Below, in pieces: positions 1 through 8,700 of a stretch of 64,000 nt of DNA; the first letter of the stretch is position 1, and every line of letters begins with the position of its first letter. The notes beneath the pieces are model-generated. The model saw only the letters and a program-made list of their open reading frames with translations. It searched no databases and was not told the DNA's origin. The position numbers were made by a program, and so were the translations under genes. Origin of the DNA: Parapedobacter pyrenivorans (GTDB lineage Bacteria > Bacteroidota > Bacteroidia > Sphingobacteriales > Sphingobacteriaceae); assembly GCF_014636865.1 (NCBI RefSeq), contig NZ_BMER01000001.1:2468718-2532717 (forward strand), written 5' to 3'.

Positions 1-360
1 CACGGGCGGCCGCATCATAATGGTCACCTCATCCAGAAGCCGTGCGTTTTCCAGCAGGTATAGCGTCCCGATAGTTGTGTTTTTAGTCACTTCTACCTGT
101 TCGTCGAGGGTTTCGTATCCGAGATATTGTATACGCAACAGGTAATTACCCGCAGCTACGTCCTCAAAATCAAATGTGCCATCCGAATGAGTAACCGTTT
201 CGCTCAGGATTATGGAGTCTGGTGTATTAATCAGCGAAACCGTTGCGTTGGGAAACGGTGTATTGCCGCTTGCGTGCTGAATACTTCCTTGGATAGTGTA
301 TTGCTGGGCGAATGCCGGAAAGCACAGGAATAGAAGCACTGTATGCAGTAGGTATTTCAT
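1..360 (-). CDS. Outer-membrane beta-barrel protein with carboxypeptidase-like N-terminal domain (partial, N-terminus only)
   Basis: Only the first 120 codons lie in the window; the gene runs off the left edge. The protein starts at the ATG complementary to 358-360 and has a signal peptide (MKYLLHTVLLFLCFPAFAQQ, cleavage after FAQ likely). A CarboxypepD_reg-type beta-sandwich follows (GSIQHASGNTPFPNATVSL, then SDGTFDFEDVAAGNYLLRI, then GYETL), up to the conserved LDEVTI, where a TonB plug or barrel normally begins. This N-terminus is typical of Bacteroidota TonB-dependent receptors and of the related outer-membrane barrel family. The substrate cannot be told. It is divergent from the siderophore receptor to its right. 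A near-consensus promoter box (GATATTTG on the minus strand, 397-404) lies upstream. Confidence 0.75.
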   Translation of the reverse strand, partial: MKYLLHTVLLFLCFPAFAQQYTIQGSIQHASGNTPFPNATVSLINTPDSIILSETVTHSDGTFDFEDVAAGNYLLRIQYLGYETLDEQVEVTKNTTIGTLYLLENARLLDEVTIMMRPPV

Positions 361-531
361 TAAAGCGTGTTAGTTTTAGTATCTGTCCTAGCCGCACAAA
401 TATCAGACCGTCATCAAACAGGAGGCCCGTTAAATCTGTCATGTCACATGTTCGTTATGTAAAAAGGCTGTTAACTTTTCCGTCTTTGTTTTGCCGTTTA
501 TGGCGGGAAGAACTCAATACCGGGTTATTTA

Positions 532-573
532 TTTAGATTATTTTAAAATAAATGGTTTAGAATCGATTTAAAT
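532..573 (+). promoter_or_regulatory. Two tandem 18-bp operator-like motifs before the siderophore receptor
   Basis: Two similar 18-mers, TTTAGATTATTTTAAAAT (532-549) and TTTAGAATCGATTTAAAT (556-573), start 24 bp apart. Both begin TTTAGA, end in AAAT and are imperfectly palindromic. They lie in the -33/-7 spacer just upstream of the promoter box at 576-583, where a bound repressor would block RNA polymerase. Since the gene is a siderophore receptor, an iron-responsive Fur- or DtxR-type repressor is the natural guess; the regulator itself is not in the window. Confidence 0.4.
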
Positions 574-575
574 AA

Positions 576-583
576 TATTTTTG
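576..583 (+). promoter_or_regulatory. Promoter -7 box of the siderophore receptor
   Basis: TATTTTTG matches the Bacteroidota consensus TAnnTTTG. Transcription would start near 588-590. That lies after the out-of-frame ATG at 586, so the in-frame ATG at 602 is the better start. Confidence 0.5.
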
Positions 584-601
584 CCATGAAATCAATTCTT
601 C

Positions 602-3019
602 ATGAGCGCTACATATTACTATACCGTTTTCTTTATCTTGTACTCCGTGGTTGCATTCGCCCAAACGGGTAATATCAACGGATCAGTTACCACTGATGAC
701 GGCCGTCCGGCTGAGTCCGTAAATATATCGGTAAAAGGTGCCGGTAAGGGAACGGTAGTAGACCGTAACGGTAATTATGAAATCCATAACGTACCTGTAG
801 GTGTACATACCATGACGGCGTCTTTTGTTGGACTGGGAACGCAGGTAAAAACGGTAACCGTAACATCCGGTGGAACGGCGGTGATCGATTTTGTACTCCC
901 CGAAAATTCGGCGAGGTTGAGGGAAGTCATCGTTTCTTCACAATTATCAGCCAACAAGCCGACCGTTATAGCGAAGATTCCACTCACCAACCTGGAAAAC
1001 CCGCAGGTGTACAATGCTGTTTCTGTTGAACTATTAAAGCAGCAGGTAATCACCAGCTACGATGACGCGCTACGCAATGTGCCCGGTATCACACGAACTT
1101 GGGAGGCAACCGGACGAGCTGGCGATGGCGCAGCTTATTTTGCTCTTCGGGGGTTTGACGCCCAGCCGGCACTGACCAACGGATTGCCCGGGTTGACCAG
1201 TGGGAACCTTGACCCGGCCAACGTGGAGGAAATCCAGGTGATGAAGGGGCCTTCAGCGACCTTATTTGGTGGCAGCTTTTACAGTTACGGCGGTTTAATC
1301 AATACCGTCACCAAAAAGCCTTACCTTGGTTTTGGTGGCGAGGTAACCTACAATTTGGGTAGTTTCGGTCTGAATCGCATTTCGACAGATATCAACACGC
1401 CGCTGAGCAAAACAGAAAAGATTGCGTTGCGGATTAATACCGCGTACCATACGGAGAACAGTTTTCAGGACGCAGGCTTTAAGAAATCGTTTTTTATAGC
1501 CCCGGCGTTAGCCTATGAGGTCAATGATCGACTGTCTTTCCAAGTGCTGGCAGAAATCCTGGAGGAAGAGCGATCTGTTGCACCTGTGTTTTTTCATTCG
1601 GATCGGCTTAGTCCACTTGATTTCACAAGTATTGAAGAACTTAACCTCAACAATTCCCTGTCATTTACAAGTAACGACATTACCATCAAAAACCCCAAGT
1701 ATAATCTTCAAGGGCAAATGGTGTACAAGTTAGCTGACCAATGGACCTCTCACACGGTGATTTCACGGGGAACCGTGAAATCAAACGGCTATTATACGTA
1801 TATTTGGGATGACGTAGCCGGCGACAATGATTTCAGCCAGTACTTCCACAAGGAACAGCAAACGACGAATACGACGGTTATTCAGCAGAATTTTAATGGC
1901 GACTTTAAAATTGGCACATTGCGAAACCGCCTGTTGATCGGCCTCGATTACTACGACCGGAATGTCATCGATCATGGCTCGGGGTGGGGATGGGCCCGTA
2001 ACGTAACCCCCCAAGGCGATGTCAATTACATTGATCCGTTTACCGGAGAGGATATGCCACCAGTTTATCTCACACAGGCTTCCATTGAAAATCTACTCGG
2101 TGGACTGGAGGGCGTAAATAGCAATATATCAAACAGCTCATACGGTGCTTATTTCTCCAACGTACTGAATGTGACGCCGGGTATCATGGCCATGGTGAGC
2201 CTACGAGCTGATTATTTCGATTCCAAAGGCGAGATGAACACGCCGGATGATAACTACGACCAGTTTGCGCTGTCGCCCAAATTCGGTTTGGTATACCAAC
2301 CGGTGCTGGATAAGGTTTCGCTGTTTGCCAACTATATGAATGCTTTTATCAACGTTTCGCCCCAACAGGTGTTTGATCAGGACGGGAATTACCTCCGTGT
2401 ACAGTCGTTCAAACCCGAGCAGGCCAATCAATTGGAATATGGCGTAAAAACCAACCTGTTCGCTGATAAGCTGTATGCCACGGTGTCGGTATATGATATC
2501 AAGGTATCAGACCGGGTATATCCCGATCCCCAAAATCCGAATAACTCGGTGCAGGGCGGTAAAGTAGGGAGTAAAGGAATTGAATTTGACTTCAGTGCCC
2601 ACCCGCTTGCAGGGTTGAGCGTGATAGCGGGCTATAGTTATAACGAAACCCAAGTGATCGAAGGCAATGACAACGATTTTTATTCGGAGCCCGGCCGTAG
2701 CCCGGGAGGCCAAGGACCACAAAACCTCGTCAATATGTGGGCTACCTATAAATTCCTAGGCGGCAAACTTAAAAATTATGGATTGGGGATAGGGGGGAAC
2801 TATGCCAGCCGTTATAAGGTCATCGACAATAGCCAGACCGGGGTCTTCTATCTGCCGGCATATACATTGGTTAATGCGAGCTTGTTTTACAATGGGGAGC
2901 ACGTACGGATCGCTTTCAACATGAATAACATGGCAGACGAAACCTACTATATTGGCTATTGGTCGGTAAACCCACAGAAGGGGCGCAATTTTGCGGCCAG
3001 TGTGGCTTATAAATTTTAA
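602..3019 (+). CDS. TonB-dependent siderophore receptor
   Basis: Outer-membrane receptor that imports a ferric siderophore using TonB energy. Residues 1-20 are a signal peptide ending AFA. A CarboxypepD_reg domain (about 24-105) follows, then the plug (about 130-235, with VPGITRTWEATG, FALRGFD, VMKGPSATLFG and GGLINTVTKKP). The rest is a 22-strand-type barrel ending in the C-terminal aromatic residue of VAYKF. The plug wording is that of the FhuA/FoxA-like siderophore class rather than SusC. Length (805 aa) is normal. The downstream gene for a PepSY membrane protein starts 31 nt later, the usual partner of iron-siderophore receptors. Two tandem operator-like motifs overlap the promoter, suggesting iron control. 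Ligand unknown. Confidence 0.92.
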   Translation: MSATYYYTVFFILYSVVAFAQTGNINGSVTTDDGRPAESVNISVKGAGKGTVVDRNGNYEIHNVPVGVHTMTASFVGLGTQVKTVTVTSGGTAVIDFVLPENSARLREVIVSSQLSANKPTVIAKIPLTNLENPQVYNAVSVELLKQQVITSYDDALRNVPGITRTWEATGRAGDGAAYFALRGFDAQPALTNGLPGLTSGNLDPANVEEIQVMKGPSATLFGGSFYSYGGLINTVTKKPYLGFGGEVTYNLGSFGLNRISTDINTPLSKTEKIALRINTAYHTENSFQDAGFKKSFFIAPALAYEVNDRLSFQVLAEILEEERSVAPVFFHSDRLSPLDFTSIEELNLNNSLSFTSNDITIKNPKYNLQGQMVYKLADQWTSHTVISRGTVKSNGYYTYIWDDVAGDNDFSQYFHKEQQTTNTTVIQQNFNGDFKIGTLRNRLLIGLDYYDRNVIDHGSGWGWARNVTPQGDVNYIDPFTGEDMPPVYLTQASIENLLGGLEGVNSNISNSSYGAYFSNVLNVTPGIMAMVSLRADYFDSKGEMNTPDDNYDQFALSPKFGLVYQPVLDKVSLFANYMNAFINVSPQQVFDQDGNYLRVQSFKPEQANQLEYGVKTNLFADKLYATVSVYDIKVSDRVYPDPQNPNNSVQGGKVGSKGIEFDFSAHPLAGLSVIAGYSYNETQVIEGNDNDFYSEPGRSPGGQGPQNLVNMWATYKFLGGKLKNYGLGIGGNYASRYKVIDNSQTGVFYLPAYTLVNASLFYNGEHVRIAFNMNNMADETYYIGYWSVNPQKGRNFAASVAYKF

Positions 3020-3049
3020 CCATTTTCGAGAATTGTTTATCTTCCACAC

Positions 3050-4225
3050 GTGAAAGCACAGACAATAAAAAATTGGTTCAACATCCACAAGTGGACAAGC
3101 TTGGTCAGTACGGTCTTTCTACTGATGTTGTGCATCACCGGCTTACCCCTGATTTTCTATGAGGAAATAGACCACCTCATACATGAAGAACTTGAGGCAA
3201 CCATCCCGCTGCCGGAGGCCGCCCCGCTTTCTAAAGACGTTGTACTGCAGCAGGCGATGAATGAAATACCTGGAAAGGAAGTGAAGTACATTTTTTGGGA
3301 CGGAGACCATCATCCGGGACAAATGTTTGTTACGTTGGCCGATTCGTCTGAAGCACCTATCGAGGCCGACCATTACCTGACCATGGACGAACACACCGCG
3401 AAGGTATTGGACGCACCACCAAATGAAATGGATTTTATGTTGGTGATGTACTATCTGCACGTCGAAATGCTTGCCGGGATACCCGGTAAACTCTTCCTTG
3501 GTCTGATGGGCCTTCTTTTTATGTTGGCGATCATATCGGGCGTAATGCTGTATGGACCGATCATGAAACGCTATGATTTTGGTATGATCCGTACGGAGAA
3601 GTCTGTAAGGCTTCGGTGGCTTGATCTTCACAACTTACTTGGGATTGTCACATTGGCATGGGCGTCTGTAGTTGGACTCTCCGGGGTGATCAACACGTTA
3701 GCAGATCCGGCGCTGGAAATGTGGCGTGCAGGGCAGCTGGCTGACATGGTTGCCGAATACGAAGACCAACCGAAAGTAGCGCCACCATTTAGCTCACTGC
3801 AAGCTGCCCTGAATACGGCGCGGGCCGCGGCACCCGGTATGGAAGTGTCTTTTGTGGCTTATCCGGGTACGTTATACTCGAGCAGGCACCATTACGCTGT
3901 GTATATGATTGGCACGACGCCGCTTACTTCGCGGATTATCAAACCTGCATTGATCGATGCCAAAAATGGAGGACTCACAGCCATTAAGGATCTTCCTTGG
4001 TACCTGAAAACTATTTTTATCTCCCAACCCTTCCACTTCGGTGATTACGGGGGGATGCCGATGAAGGTAATCTGGGCGATTCTGGATATCCTGACGATCA
4101 TCGTGCTGGTGTCGGGAATTTATCTTTGGTTTGCCCGGCGCAAAGCGAAGCAGGTGCAACTGAAAAGGCTAATGAAAAATGCCGGGTCACTTACGCTACT
4201 AACCGTTGATGAAGATGGCGACTAA
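3050..4225 (+). CDS. PepSY-domain membrane protein, putative ferric-siderophore reductase
   Basis: Inner-membrane protein of the PepSY-associated TM helix family, 391 aa. Four hydrophobic segments are visible: about 20-38 (STVFLLMLCITGLPLIFYE), 145-168 (LFLGLMGLLFMLAIISGVML), 192-212 and 345-366. Between them are periplasmic PepSY-like parts. The N-terminal pattern NIHKWTSLVSTVFLL and the histidines in YYLHVEML are typical of the family, which is thought to reduce or release iron from imported siderophores; this role is inferred from context. It starts with GTG at 3050, 30 nt after the receptor, so the two are probably co-transcribed. Its end overlaps the next small gene. Confidence 0.85.
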   Translation: MKAQTIKNWFNIHKWTSLVSTVFLLMLCITGLPLIFYEEIDHLIHEELEATIPLPEAAPLSKDVVLQQAMNEIPGKEVKYIFWDGDHHPGQMFVTLADSSEAPIEADHYLTMDEHTAKVLDAPPNEMDFMLVMYYLHVEMLAGIPGKLFLGLMGLLFMLAIISGVMLYGPIMKRYDFGMIRTEKSVRLRWLDLHNLLGIVTLAWASVVGLSGVINTLADPALEMWRAGQLADMVAEYEDQPKVAPPFSSLQAALNTARAAAPGMEVSFVAYPGTLYSSRHHYAVYMIGTTPLTSRIIKPALIDAKNGGLTAIKDLPWYLKTIFISQPFHFGDYGGMPMKVIWAILDILTIIVLVSGIYLWFARRKAKQVQLKRLMKNAGSLTLLTVDEDGD

Positions 4226-4397
4226 AAGCAATGATTTTGTCAAAATCTGGAGCAAGCCTATCCTACTGTTTGTTGTTACAATAATCGGATTGCTACTGGC
4301 TATTATAGGTACAGGAATCTGGCATGTGCTGTCCTGGATAGCGCTGATTATCCCTATTTATGTAATGGTTAGCTACGGAGCTCGGTTTTTTAAGTAG
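4209..4397 (+). CDS. Small two-helix membrane protein of the iron-uptake cluster
   Basis: A 62-residue protein with two hydrophobic helices (about 12-33 and 37-56) separated by a short turn and ending in RFFK. It overlaps the PepSY gene by 17 nt in another frame, which points to translational coupling. ATG 4209 is chosen; ATG 4215 is an equally possible start, and the frame also opens at a TTG three bases earlier. No family is recognised. By position it may assist the PepSY protein in iron handling. Confidence 0.6.
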   Translation: MKMATKSNDFVKIWSKPILLFVVTIIGLLLAIIGTGIWHVLSWIALIIPIYVMVSYGARFFK

Positions 4398-4399
4398 GG

Positions 4400-4426
4400 T
4401 TGCTTAACAAAATACTTGTACCTTTG
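4400..4426 (+). promoter_or_regulatory. sufS promoter, nearly leaderless
   Basis: TACCTTTG (4419-4426) is a perfect -7 box and TTG (4400-4402) a possible -33 element with a short 16-nt spacer. The sufS ATG is at 4433, only six bases after the box, so the transcript would have almost no 5' leader. Confidence 0.55.
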
Positions 4427-4432
4427 TATCCT

Positions 4433-5674
4433 ATGGAACGGACAGCAGTATTGGAGCGGTTCGACGTCAACAATGTAAGGAAAGACTTCCCTATCCTGAC
4501 CCGAACGGTAAATGGCAAGCCGCTGGTGTATTTGGATAATGGGGCAACCACGCAAAAGCCCCGACAGGTCATCGACGCGATCGCTCACTATTATACCCAA
4601 TTGAATAGTAATGTACACCGCGGCGTACACCATCTTAGCCAATTGGCTACAGATGCTTTCGAGGTGACGAGGCGTAAGCTCAAGCCCTTTATCAACGCGG
4701 CCCACGAGCATGAAATTGTTCTTACCAAGGGAACCACGGAAAGCATCAATTTGGTAGCAACATGCTATGGAAAAGCATTTCTCCACGCTGGTGACGAAAT
4801 CATTATCTCGACAATGGAGCACCATTCCAACATTGTGCCCTGGCAAATCGTTTGTGAAGAACGCGGTGCGGTATTGAAGGTAGTGCCCATCAATGAAGCC
4901 GGAGAATTGGATATGGCAGCTTATCGATCGATGCTTAGTGACCGAACGAAGATGGTAGCCATTACGTACGTATCCAATGCCTTGGGTACCGTAAATCCGG
5001 TAAAGGAAATCATTGACTTGGCCCATGCAAGCGGAGCGGCCGTTTTGGTAGATGCTGCACAGGCCATACAGCATTTACCCATAGACGTCCAAGCACTTGA
5101 CGTGGATTTTTTGGTGTTTTCCGGACATAAGATGTACGGCCCGACAGGGATAGGCATATTGTATGGAAAGGAAAAGTGGCTGAATGCGATGCCACCATAT
5201 CAGGGCGGTGGAGAGATGATCAAGGAAGTGACATTTGCTAAGACCACATACAATGAACTCCCCTTCAAGTATGAGGCGGGGACGCCCAATATCGAAGCGG
5301 GTATTTGCCTCGCACACGCCATCGACTATATCCAGGAAATCGGACTGGACCAAATTGCACGGCATGAACACGAATTGCTGGAATATGCGACAAGACGATT
5401 GCTAGAAATACCGGGTTTGCGAATTATTGGCACCGCGAAGGAAAAATCGAGCGTCGTCTCCTTTTTGCTGGATGGCGTGCATCCCTACGACGTGGGTGTA
5501 ATTTTAGATAAACTAGGTGTAGCGGTACGGACAGGCCATCATTGTACACAGCCGCTTATGGATCGCTATGGCATTCCCGGTACGGTACGCGCTTCCATCG
5601 CCGTCTACAATACCACGGAGGATATCGATGCATTGATAGCCGGTGTAGAACGGGCAGCCGCGATGCTACGGTAA
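4433..5674 (+). CDS. sufS: Cysteine desulfurase SufS
   Basis: PLP enzyme that takes sulfur from cysteine and hands it as a persulfide to SufE for iron-sulfur cluster assembly. 413 aa, type II (SufS/CsdA) class. PLP-binding lysine is K233 in SGHKMYGPTG. The persulfide cysteine is C371 in RTGHHCTQPL, the SufS signature. EHHSN and DAAQ motifs of aminotransferase class V are present. ATG 4433 is chosen because the reading frame before it lies inside the promoter box (4419-4426) and the family N-terminus begins near VRKDFPIL. sufE follows 44 nt downstream, so the two form a mini-suf operon; the sufBCD genes are not in the window. Confidence 0.95.
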   Translation: MERTAVLERFDVNNVRKDFPILTRTVNGKPLVYLDNGATTQKPRQVIDAIAHYYTQLNSNVHRGVHHLSQLATDAFEVTRRKLKPFINAAHEHEIVLTKGTTESINLVATCYGKAFLHAGDEIIISTMEHHSNIVPWQIVCEERGAVLKVVPINEAGELDMAAYRSMLSDRTKMVAITYVSNALGTVNPVKEIIDLAHASGAAVLVDAAQAIQHLPIDVQALDVDFLVFSGHKMYGPTGIGILYGKEKWLNAMPPYQGGGEMIKEVTFAKTTYNELPFKYEAGTPNIEAGICLAHAIDYIQEIGLDQIARHEHELLEYATRRLLEIPGLRIIGTAKEKSSVVSFLLDGVHPYDVGVILDKLGVAVRTGHHCTQPLMDRYGIPGTVRASIAVYNTTEDIDALIAGVERAAAMLR

Positions 5675-5718
5675 GTTGAAAGAAGGGGAAGGCCGCTTAC
5701 TAAGTACTGAAACAAACA

Positions 5719-6138
5719 ATGACTATCAACGAAATACAGGACGAACTTATTGACGACTTCTCCTTTTTTGACGATTGGATGGCGAAATACGAATACATCA
5801 TCCAATTGGGCAAGGAGTTGCCGCTCATCGATGATCGATACAAGACAGACCATTATTTAATCAAGGGGTGTCAATCGAAAGTGTGGTTGCATGCCGACCA
5901 CCAGGATGGTAGGGTCATATTTACGGCGGATAGCGATGCCATCATCACGAAGGGGCTGGTCGGGTTGATGGTAAAGGTGTTATCCGGGCACGCTCCCGAC
6001 CAAATCGCTAACAGCAACCTGTATTTTATCGATGAGATCGGATTGAAAGAACACCTTTCGCCCACACGAGCGAATGGCCTCCTCTCCATGGTGAAGCAAA
6101 TGAAGCTGTATGCGGTGGCACTGAATGCCAAAGCTTAG
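5719..6138 (+). CDS. sufE: SufE family sulfur acceptor
   Basis: Accepts persulfide sulfur from SufS and passes it to the SufBCD scaffold. 139 aa, the usual length. The acceptor is C51 in IKGCQSKVW, the invariant SufE loop; the YEYIIQLGKELP segment near the N-terminus is also conserved. It follows sufS by 44 nt. Its stop codon overlaps the stop of the convergent lysS gene by three bases (6136-6138 against 6135-6137), leaving no space for a terminator between the two. Confidence 0.95.
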   Translation: MTINEIQDELIDDFSFFDDWMAKYEYIIQLGKELPLIDDRYKTDHYLIKGCQSKVWLHADHQDGRVIFTADSDAIITKGLVGLMVKVLSGHAPDQIANSNLYFIDEIGLKEHLSPTRANGLLSMVKQMKLYAVALNAKA

Positions 6139-7853
6139 TCAAACCATTTCATCACCTCATCCTTGGTTGGCATGGGGATTTCCAGTTTCATTTTCTTGCG
6201 CATGCCACCAAGGTCATTGAAAACTTTGTTGGGATTTGCCGACTTTAACGCTTCGATAGTGGTGAGTCCCATTTTCTGCAATACCGATACCCATTCTTCA
6301 GGTATCCCCTGTGCAAGATAATCGGCTACGCTTGCTTGCTTTGCCGTTTTCTCCGGGCGCATTTGCGGGAAGAAGAGCACATCTTGTATACTTTGTTGAT
6401 TGGTCATGAGCATGGCTAACCGGTCAATACCAATCCCGATGCCTGCCGTGGGCGGCATCCCATACTCCAATGCTCGTAGGAAATCGTAGTCGATAAACAT
6501 AGCCTCGTCATCGCCACGTTCCATCAATTTGAGTTGCTCCTCAAATCGTGCTCGTTGGTCGATGGGGTCGTTGAGCTCGGTATAGGCATTGGCCAACTCC
6601 TTGCCATTGATCATCAGTTCAAAGCGCTCCACCAAGTCCGCTTTGCTACGGTGTTTCTTGGTGAGTGGGCTCATTTCGACAGGATAGTCGATGATGAAGG
6701 TAGGCTGGATGTAGTGGTGTTCACATTTCTCGCCGAAGATTTCATCAATGAGCTTGCCTTTCCCCATACTTTCGTCGGTAGCGATACCCAGTTGCTTGCA
6801 CACATCACGGAGCCCGCCTTCGTCCAATTGATCCACTTCGAAACCCGTATGCTCCTTGATGGCATCGTAGATGCTTACGCGGGGATATGGGGCTGCGAAA
6901 TTGATTTGCTTGTTGCCTACCTGCAAGTTGGCAGTGCCATTGGTGGCGATGGCTACGTGCTCAAAAAGTTTTTCGGTGATTTCCATCATCCACAGGTAAT
7001 CTTTGTAGGCCACGTAGAATTCCAGCACAGTAAATTCAGGATTATGTGTACGGTCCATCCCTTCGTTGCGGAAATTGCGACTAAATTCATACACCCAGTC
7101 GTAGCCTCCTACAATGAGCCTTTTGAGGTAAAGCTCGTTTGCGATGCGAAGATAAAGCGGCATATCCAACGCATTGTGATGTGTAATAAATGGCCGGGCG
7201 GCAGCTCCACCGGGAATGCTTTGCAATACGGGGGTGTCTACCTCTAGCGCGCCACGTTCGTTTAGGAAATCCCGGATAGCAGTTTTTACCTTTGACACCT
7301 TCACGAAGGTATCCCGTACCTGCGGATTGACCACAAGATCGACGTACCGCTGGCGGTAGCGGAATTCGGGGTCAGTGACGGCATCGAAGGTTTTACCATC
7401 CGCGGACTTTACTACCGGCAGCGGCTTGAGTGATTTTGCTAGCAATGTCAATTCCTGCACGTGGATGGAAATCTCTCCGGTATTGGTGGTAAACACGAAC
7501 CCATTTATCCCGATGTAGTCGCCGATATCTAGCAATTTCTTGAAGACGGTATTATACAAGGTCTTGTCTTCGCCGGGACAAAGGTCATCGCGTTTTAGGT
7601 AAGCCTGAATCCGCCCGGTAGCGTCCTGTAACTCGACAAAGGAAGCGTTACCCATGATGCGGCGACCCATCATCCTGCCCGCAATGCTGATATTTTTATA
7701 GTTCAGCTTATCGCGCTCATAATTTTCCAAGATATCCTTGGCGGTGGCATTGATTTCGAAGGCCTGGGCAGGATAGGCATTGATCCCCAAAGATTCCAAC
7801 TTAGTTAGCGCTTCCCTGCGCTGTATTTCTTGTTCAGATAGTACGCTACTCAT
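6135..7853 (-). CDS. lysS: Lysyl-tRNA synthetase, class II
   Basis: Charges tRNA-Lys with lysine. 572 aa. The anticodon-binding OB-fold is at about 55-160 (GRRIMGNASFVELQDATGRI) and the class II catalytic core at about 180-500, with motif 2 (EFSRNFRNEGMDRTHNPEF) and motif 3 (GIGIGIDRLAMLMTN). The C-terminus carries about 70 residues beyond motif 3 (QASVADYLAQGIPEEWV through MPTKDEVMKWFD) that E. coli LysS lacks; such a tail is common in Bacteroidota. It has its own promoter at 7872-7902 and faces sufE. Confidence 0.97.
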   Translation of the reverse strand: MSSVLSEQEIQRREALTKLESLGINAYPAQAFEINATAKDILENYERDKLNYKNISIAGRMMGRRIMGNASFVELQDATGRIQAYLKRDDLCPGEDKTLYNTVFKKLLDIGDYIGINGFVFTTNTGEISIHVQELTLLAKSLKPLPVVKSADGKTFDAVTDPEFRYRQRYVDLVVNPQVRDTFVKVSKVKTAIRDFLNERGALEVDTPVLQSIPGGAAARPFITHHNALDMPLYLRIANELYLKRLIVGGYDWVYEFSRNFRNEGMDRTHNPEFTVLEFYVAYKDYLWMMEITEKLFEHVAIATNGTANLQVGNKQINFAAPYPRVSIYDAIKEHTGFEVDQLDEGGLRDVCKQLGIATDESMGKGKLIDEIFGEKCEHHYIQPTFIIDYPVEMSPLTKKHRSKADLVERFELMINGKELANAYTELNDPIDQRARFEEQLKLMERGDDEAMFIDYDFLRALEYGMPPTAGIGIGIDRLAMLMTNQQSIQDVLFFPQMRPEKTAKQASVADYLAQGIPEEWVSVLQKMGLTTIEALKSANPNKVFNDLGGMRKKMKLEIPMPTKDEVMKWFD

Positions 7854-7871
7854 CCGCTATAAATTAAGCGG

Positions 7872-7902
7872 CAAACTTAGTTAAAAAGCGCTTTAATTGC
7901 AA
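7872..7902 (-). promoter_or_regulatory. lysS promoter
   Basis: On the minus strand TTG (7902-7900), a 20-nt spacer and TAAGTTTG (7879-7872) match the Bacteroidota housekeeping promoter. The ATG of lysS is 19 nt downstream of the box. Confidence 0.6.
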
Positions 7903-8031
7903 TGGTCGAGAAGTTCTGAAAGTGGTGTAGCGTTTTTGTTTTTATTTACGTTCCCTTAATAACATAAAGTGATATTAGGCTTATATGATTAATTTTTCGT
8001 AGAACTGGCTACATACCGGGGGAATTGGGCG

Positions 8032-8039
8032 TATATTTG
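8032..8039 (+). promoter_or_regulatory. Promoter box of the ECF sigma gene at 8084
   Basis: TATATTTG is a full match to TAnnTTTG. It lies 45 nt upstream of the GTG start in the gap shared with lysS. No clear -33 TTG is seen. Confidence 0.5.
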
Positions 8040-8083
8040 TGATGTAAATTCAAAGAGCTGATTAATAGTAGTGTAGCCGCGTA

Positions 8084-8689
8084 GTGAGTTTCAATATCCG
8101 ATACTTGAAGGGGAAGCAAGCGTTGTCATTGGAGAGCGCGGTGCGGAGTTGTGCCCAGAATGGGGATGAACGTAGCAAGGAATTCATTTACAAAAATTGC
8201 TACGGATATGTTCGTGCGATTACCATGCGATACGTCAAAAATGAATACGATGCCGAGGAGCTCACCAACGAAAGTTTTATACGGGCATTTGGTAAAGTCG
8301 GAACATTCAGCAGCGGGGATGCCGGAGAGCGCTTTGAAAAGTCCTTCCGTGCTTGGCTGGCTCGTATAGCGGTAAACATCTCCATTGACTTTCTACGGGC
8401 TCAAAAGCAATTTGTACCATTGGACGAGATCAATGAAGGTGAAATACAACAGCAAAGTGTGGCGGTATCGGGGGATTTGCACGTTGAAGATATTATGAAG
8501 CTGCTTGCGCAACTGCCGGAGATCCAACGGGCCATTTTTAACTTATACGAGGTGGAAGGATATTCGCACGAGGAAGTTTCGGTGCTGTTAGCGATACCTG
8601 AAAGTACCTCCAGGACGTACCTCACACGAGCGAAAAAGAAATTGAGACAGCTTTACTTGGCATCGACAAATATCACGGCCGGATTTTAA
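8084..8689 (+). CDS. ECF-type RNA polymerase sigma factor
   Basis: Sigma-70 family protein, 201 aa. Region 2 is at about 30-105 (KNCYGYVRAITMRYVKNEYDAEELTNESFIRAF, then ARIAVNISIDFLR) and region 4 at about 130-190 (LLAQLPEIQRAIFNLYEVEGYSHEEVSVLLAIPESTSRTYLTRAKKKLRQ, helix-turn-helix). The start is GTG 8084: an in-frame stop at 8069 excludes anything longer, and no suitable ATG lies before the conserved part. The next gene follows after 11 nt and codes for a one-helix protein with an outer-membrane barrel, which probably serves as its membrane-bound regulator. Confidence 0.92.
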   Translation: MSFNIRYLKGKQALSLESAVRSCAQNGDERSKEFIYKNCYGYVRAITMRYVKNEYDAEELTNESFIRAFGKVGTFSSGDAGERFEKSFRAWLARIAVNISIDFLRAQKQFVPLDEINEGEIQQQSVAVSGDLHVEDIMKLLAQLPEIQRAIFNLYEVEGYSHEEVSVLLAIPESTSRTYLTRAKKKLRQLYLASTNITAGF

Positions 8690-8700
8690 TAATTGCTGAG

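Noticed and set aside
586-670. ATG at 586 upstream of the siderophore receptor
   Set aside because: It is in another frame, stops after about 28 codons and lies at or before the likely transcription start.
6534-7247. 237-codon plus-strand frame inside lysS
   Set aside because: It is antisense to the conserved catalytic core of lysS and shows no family signature; a shadow frame.
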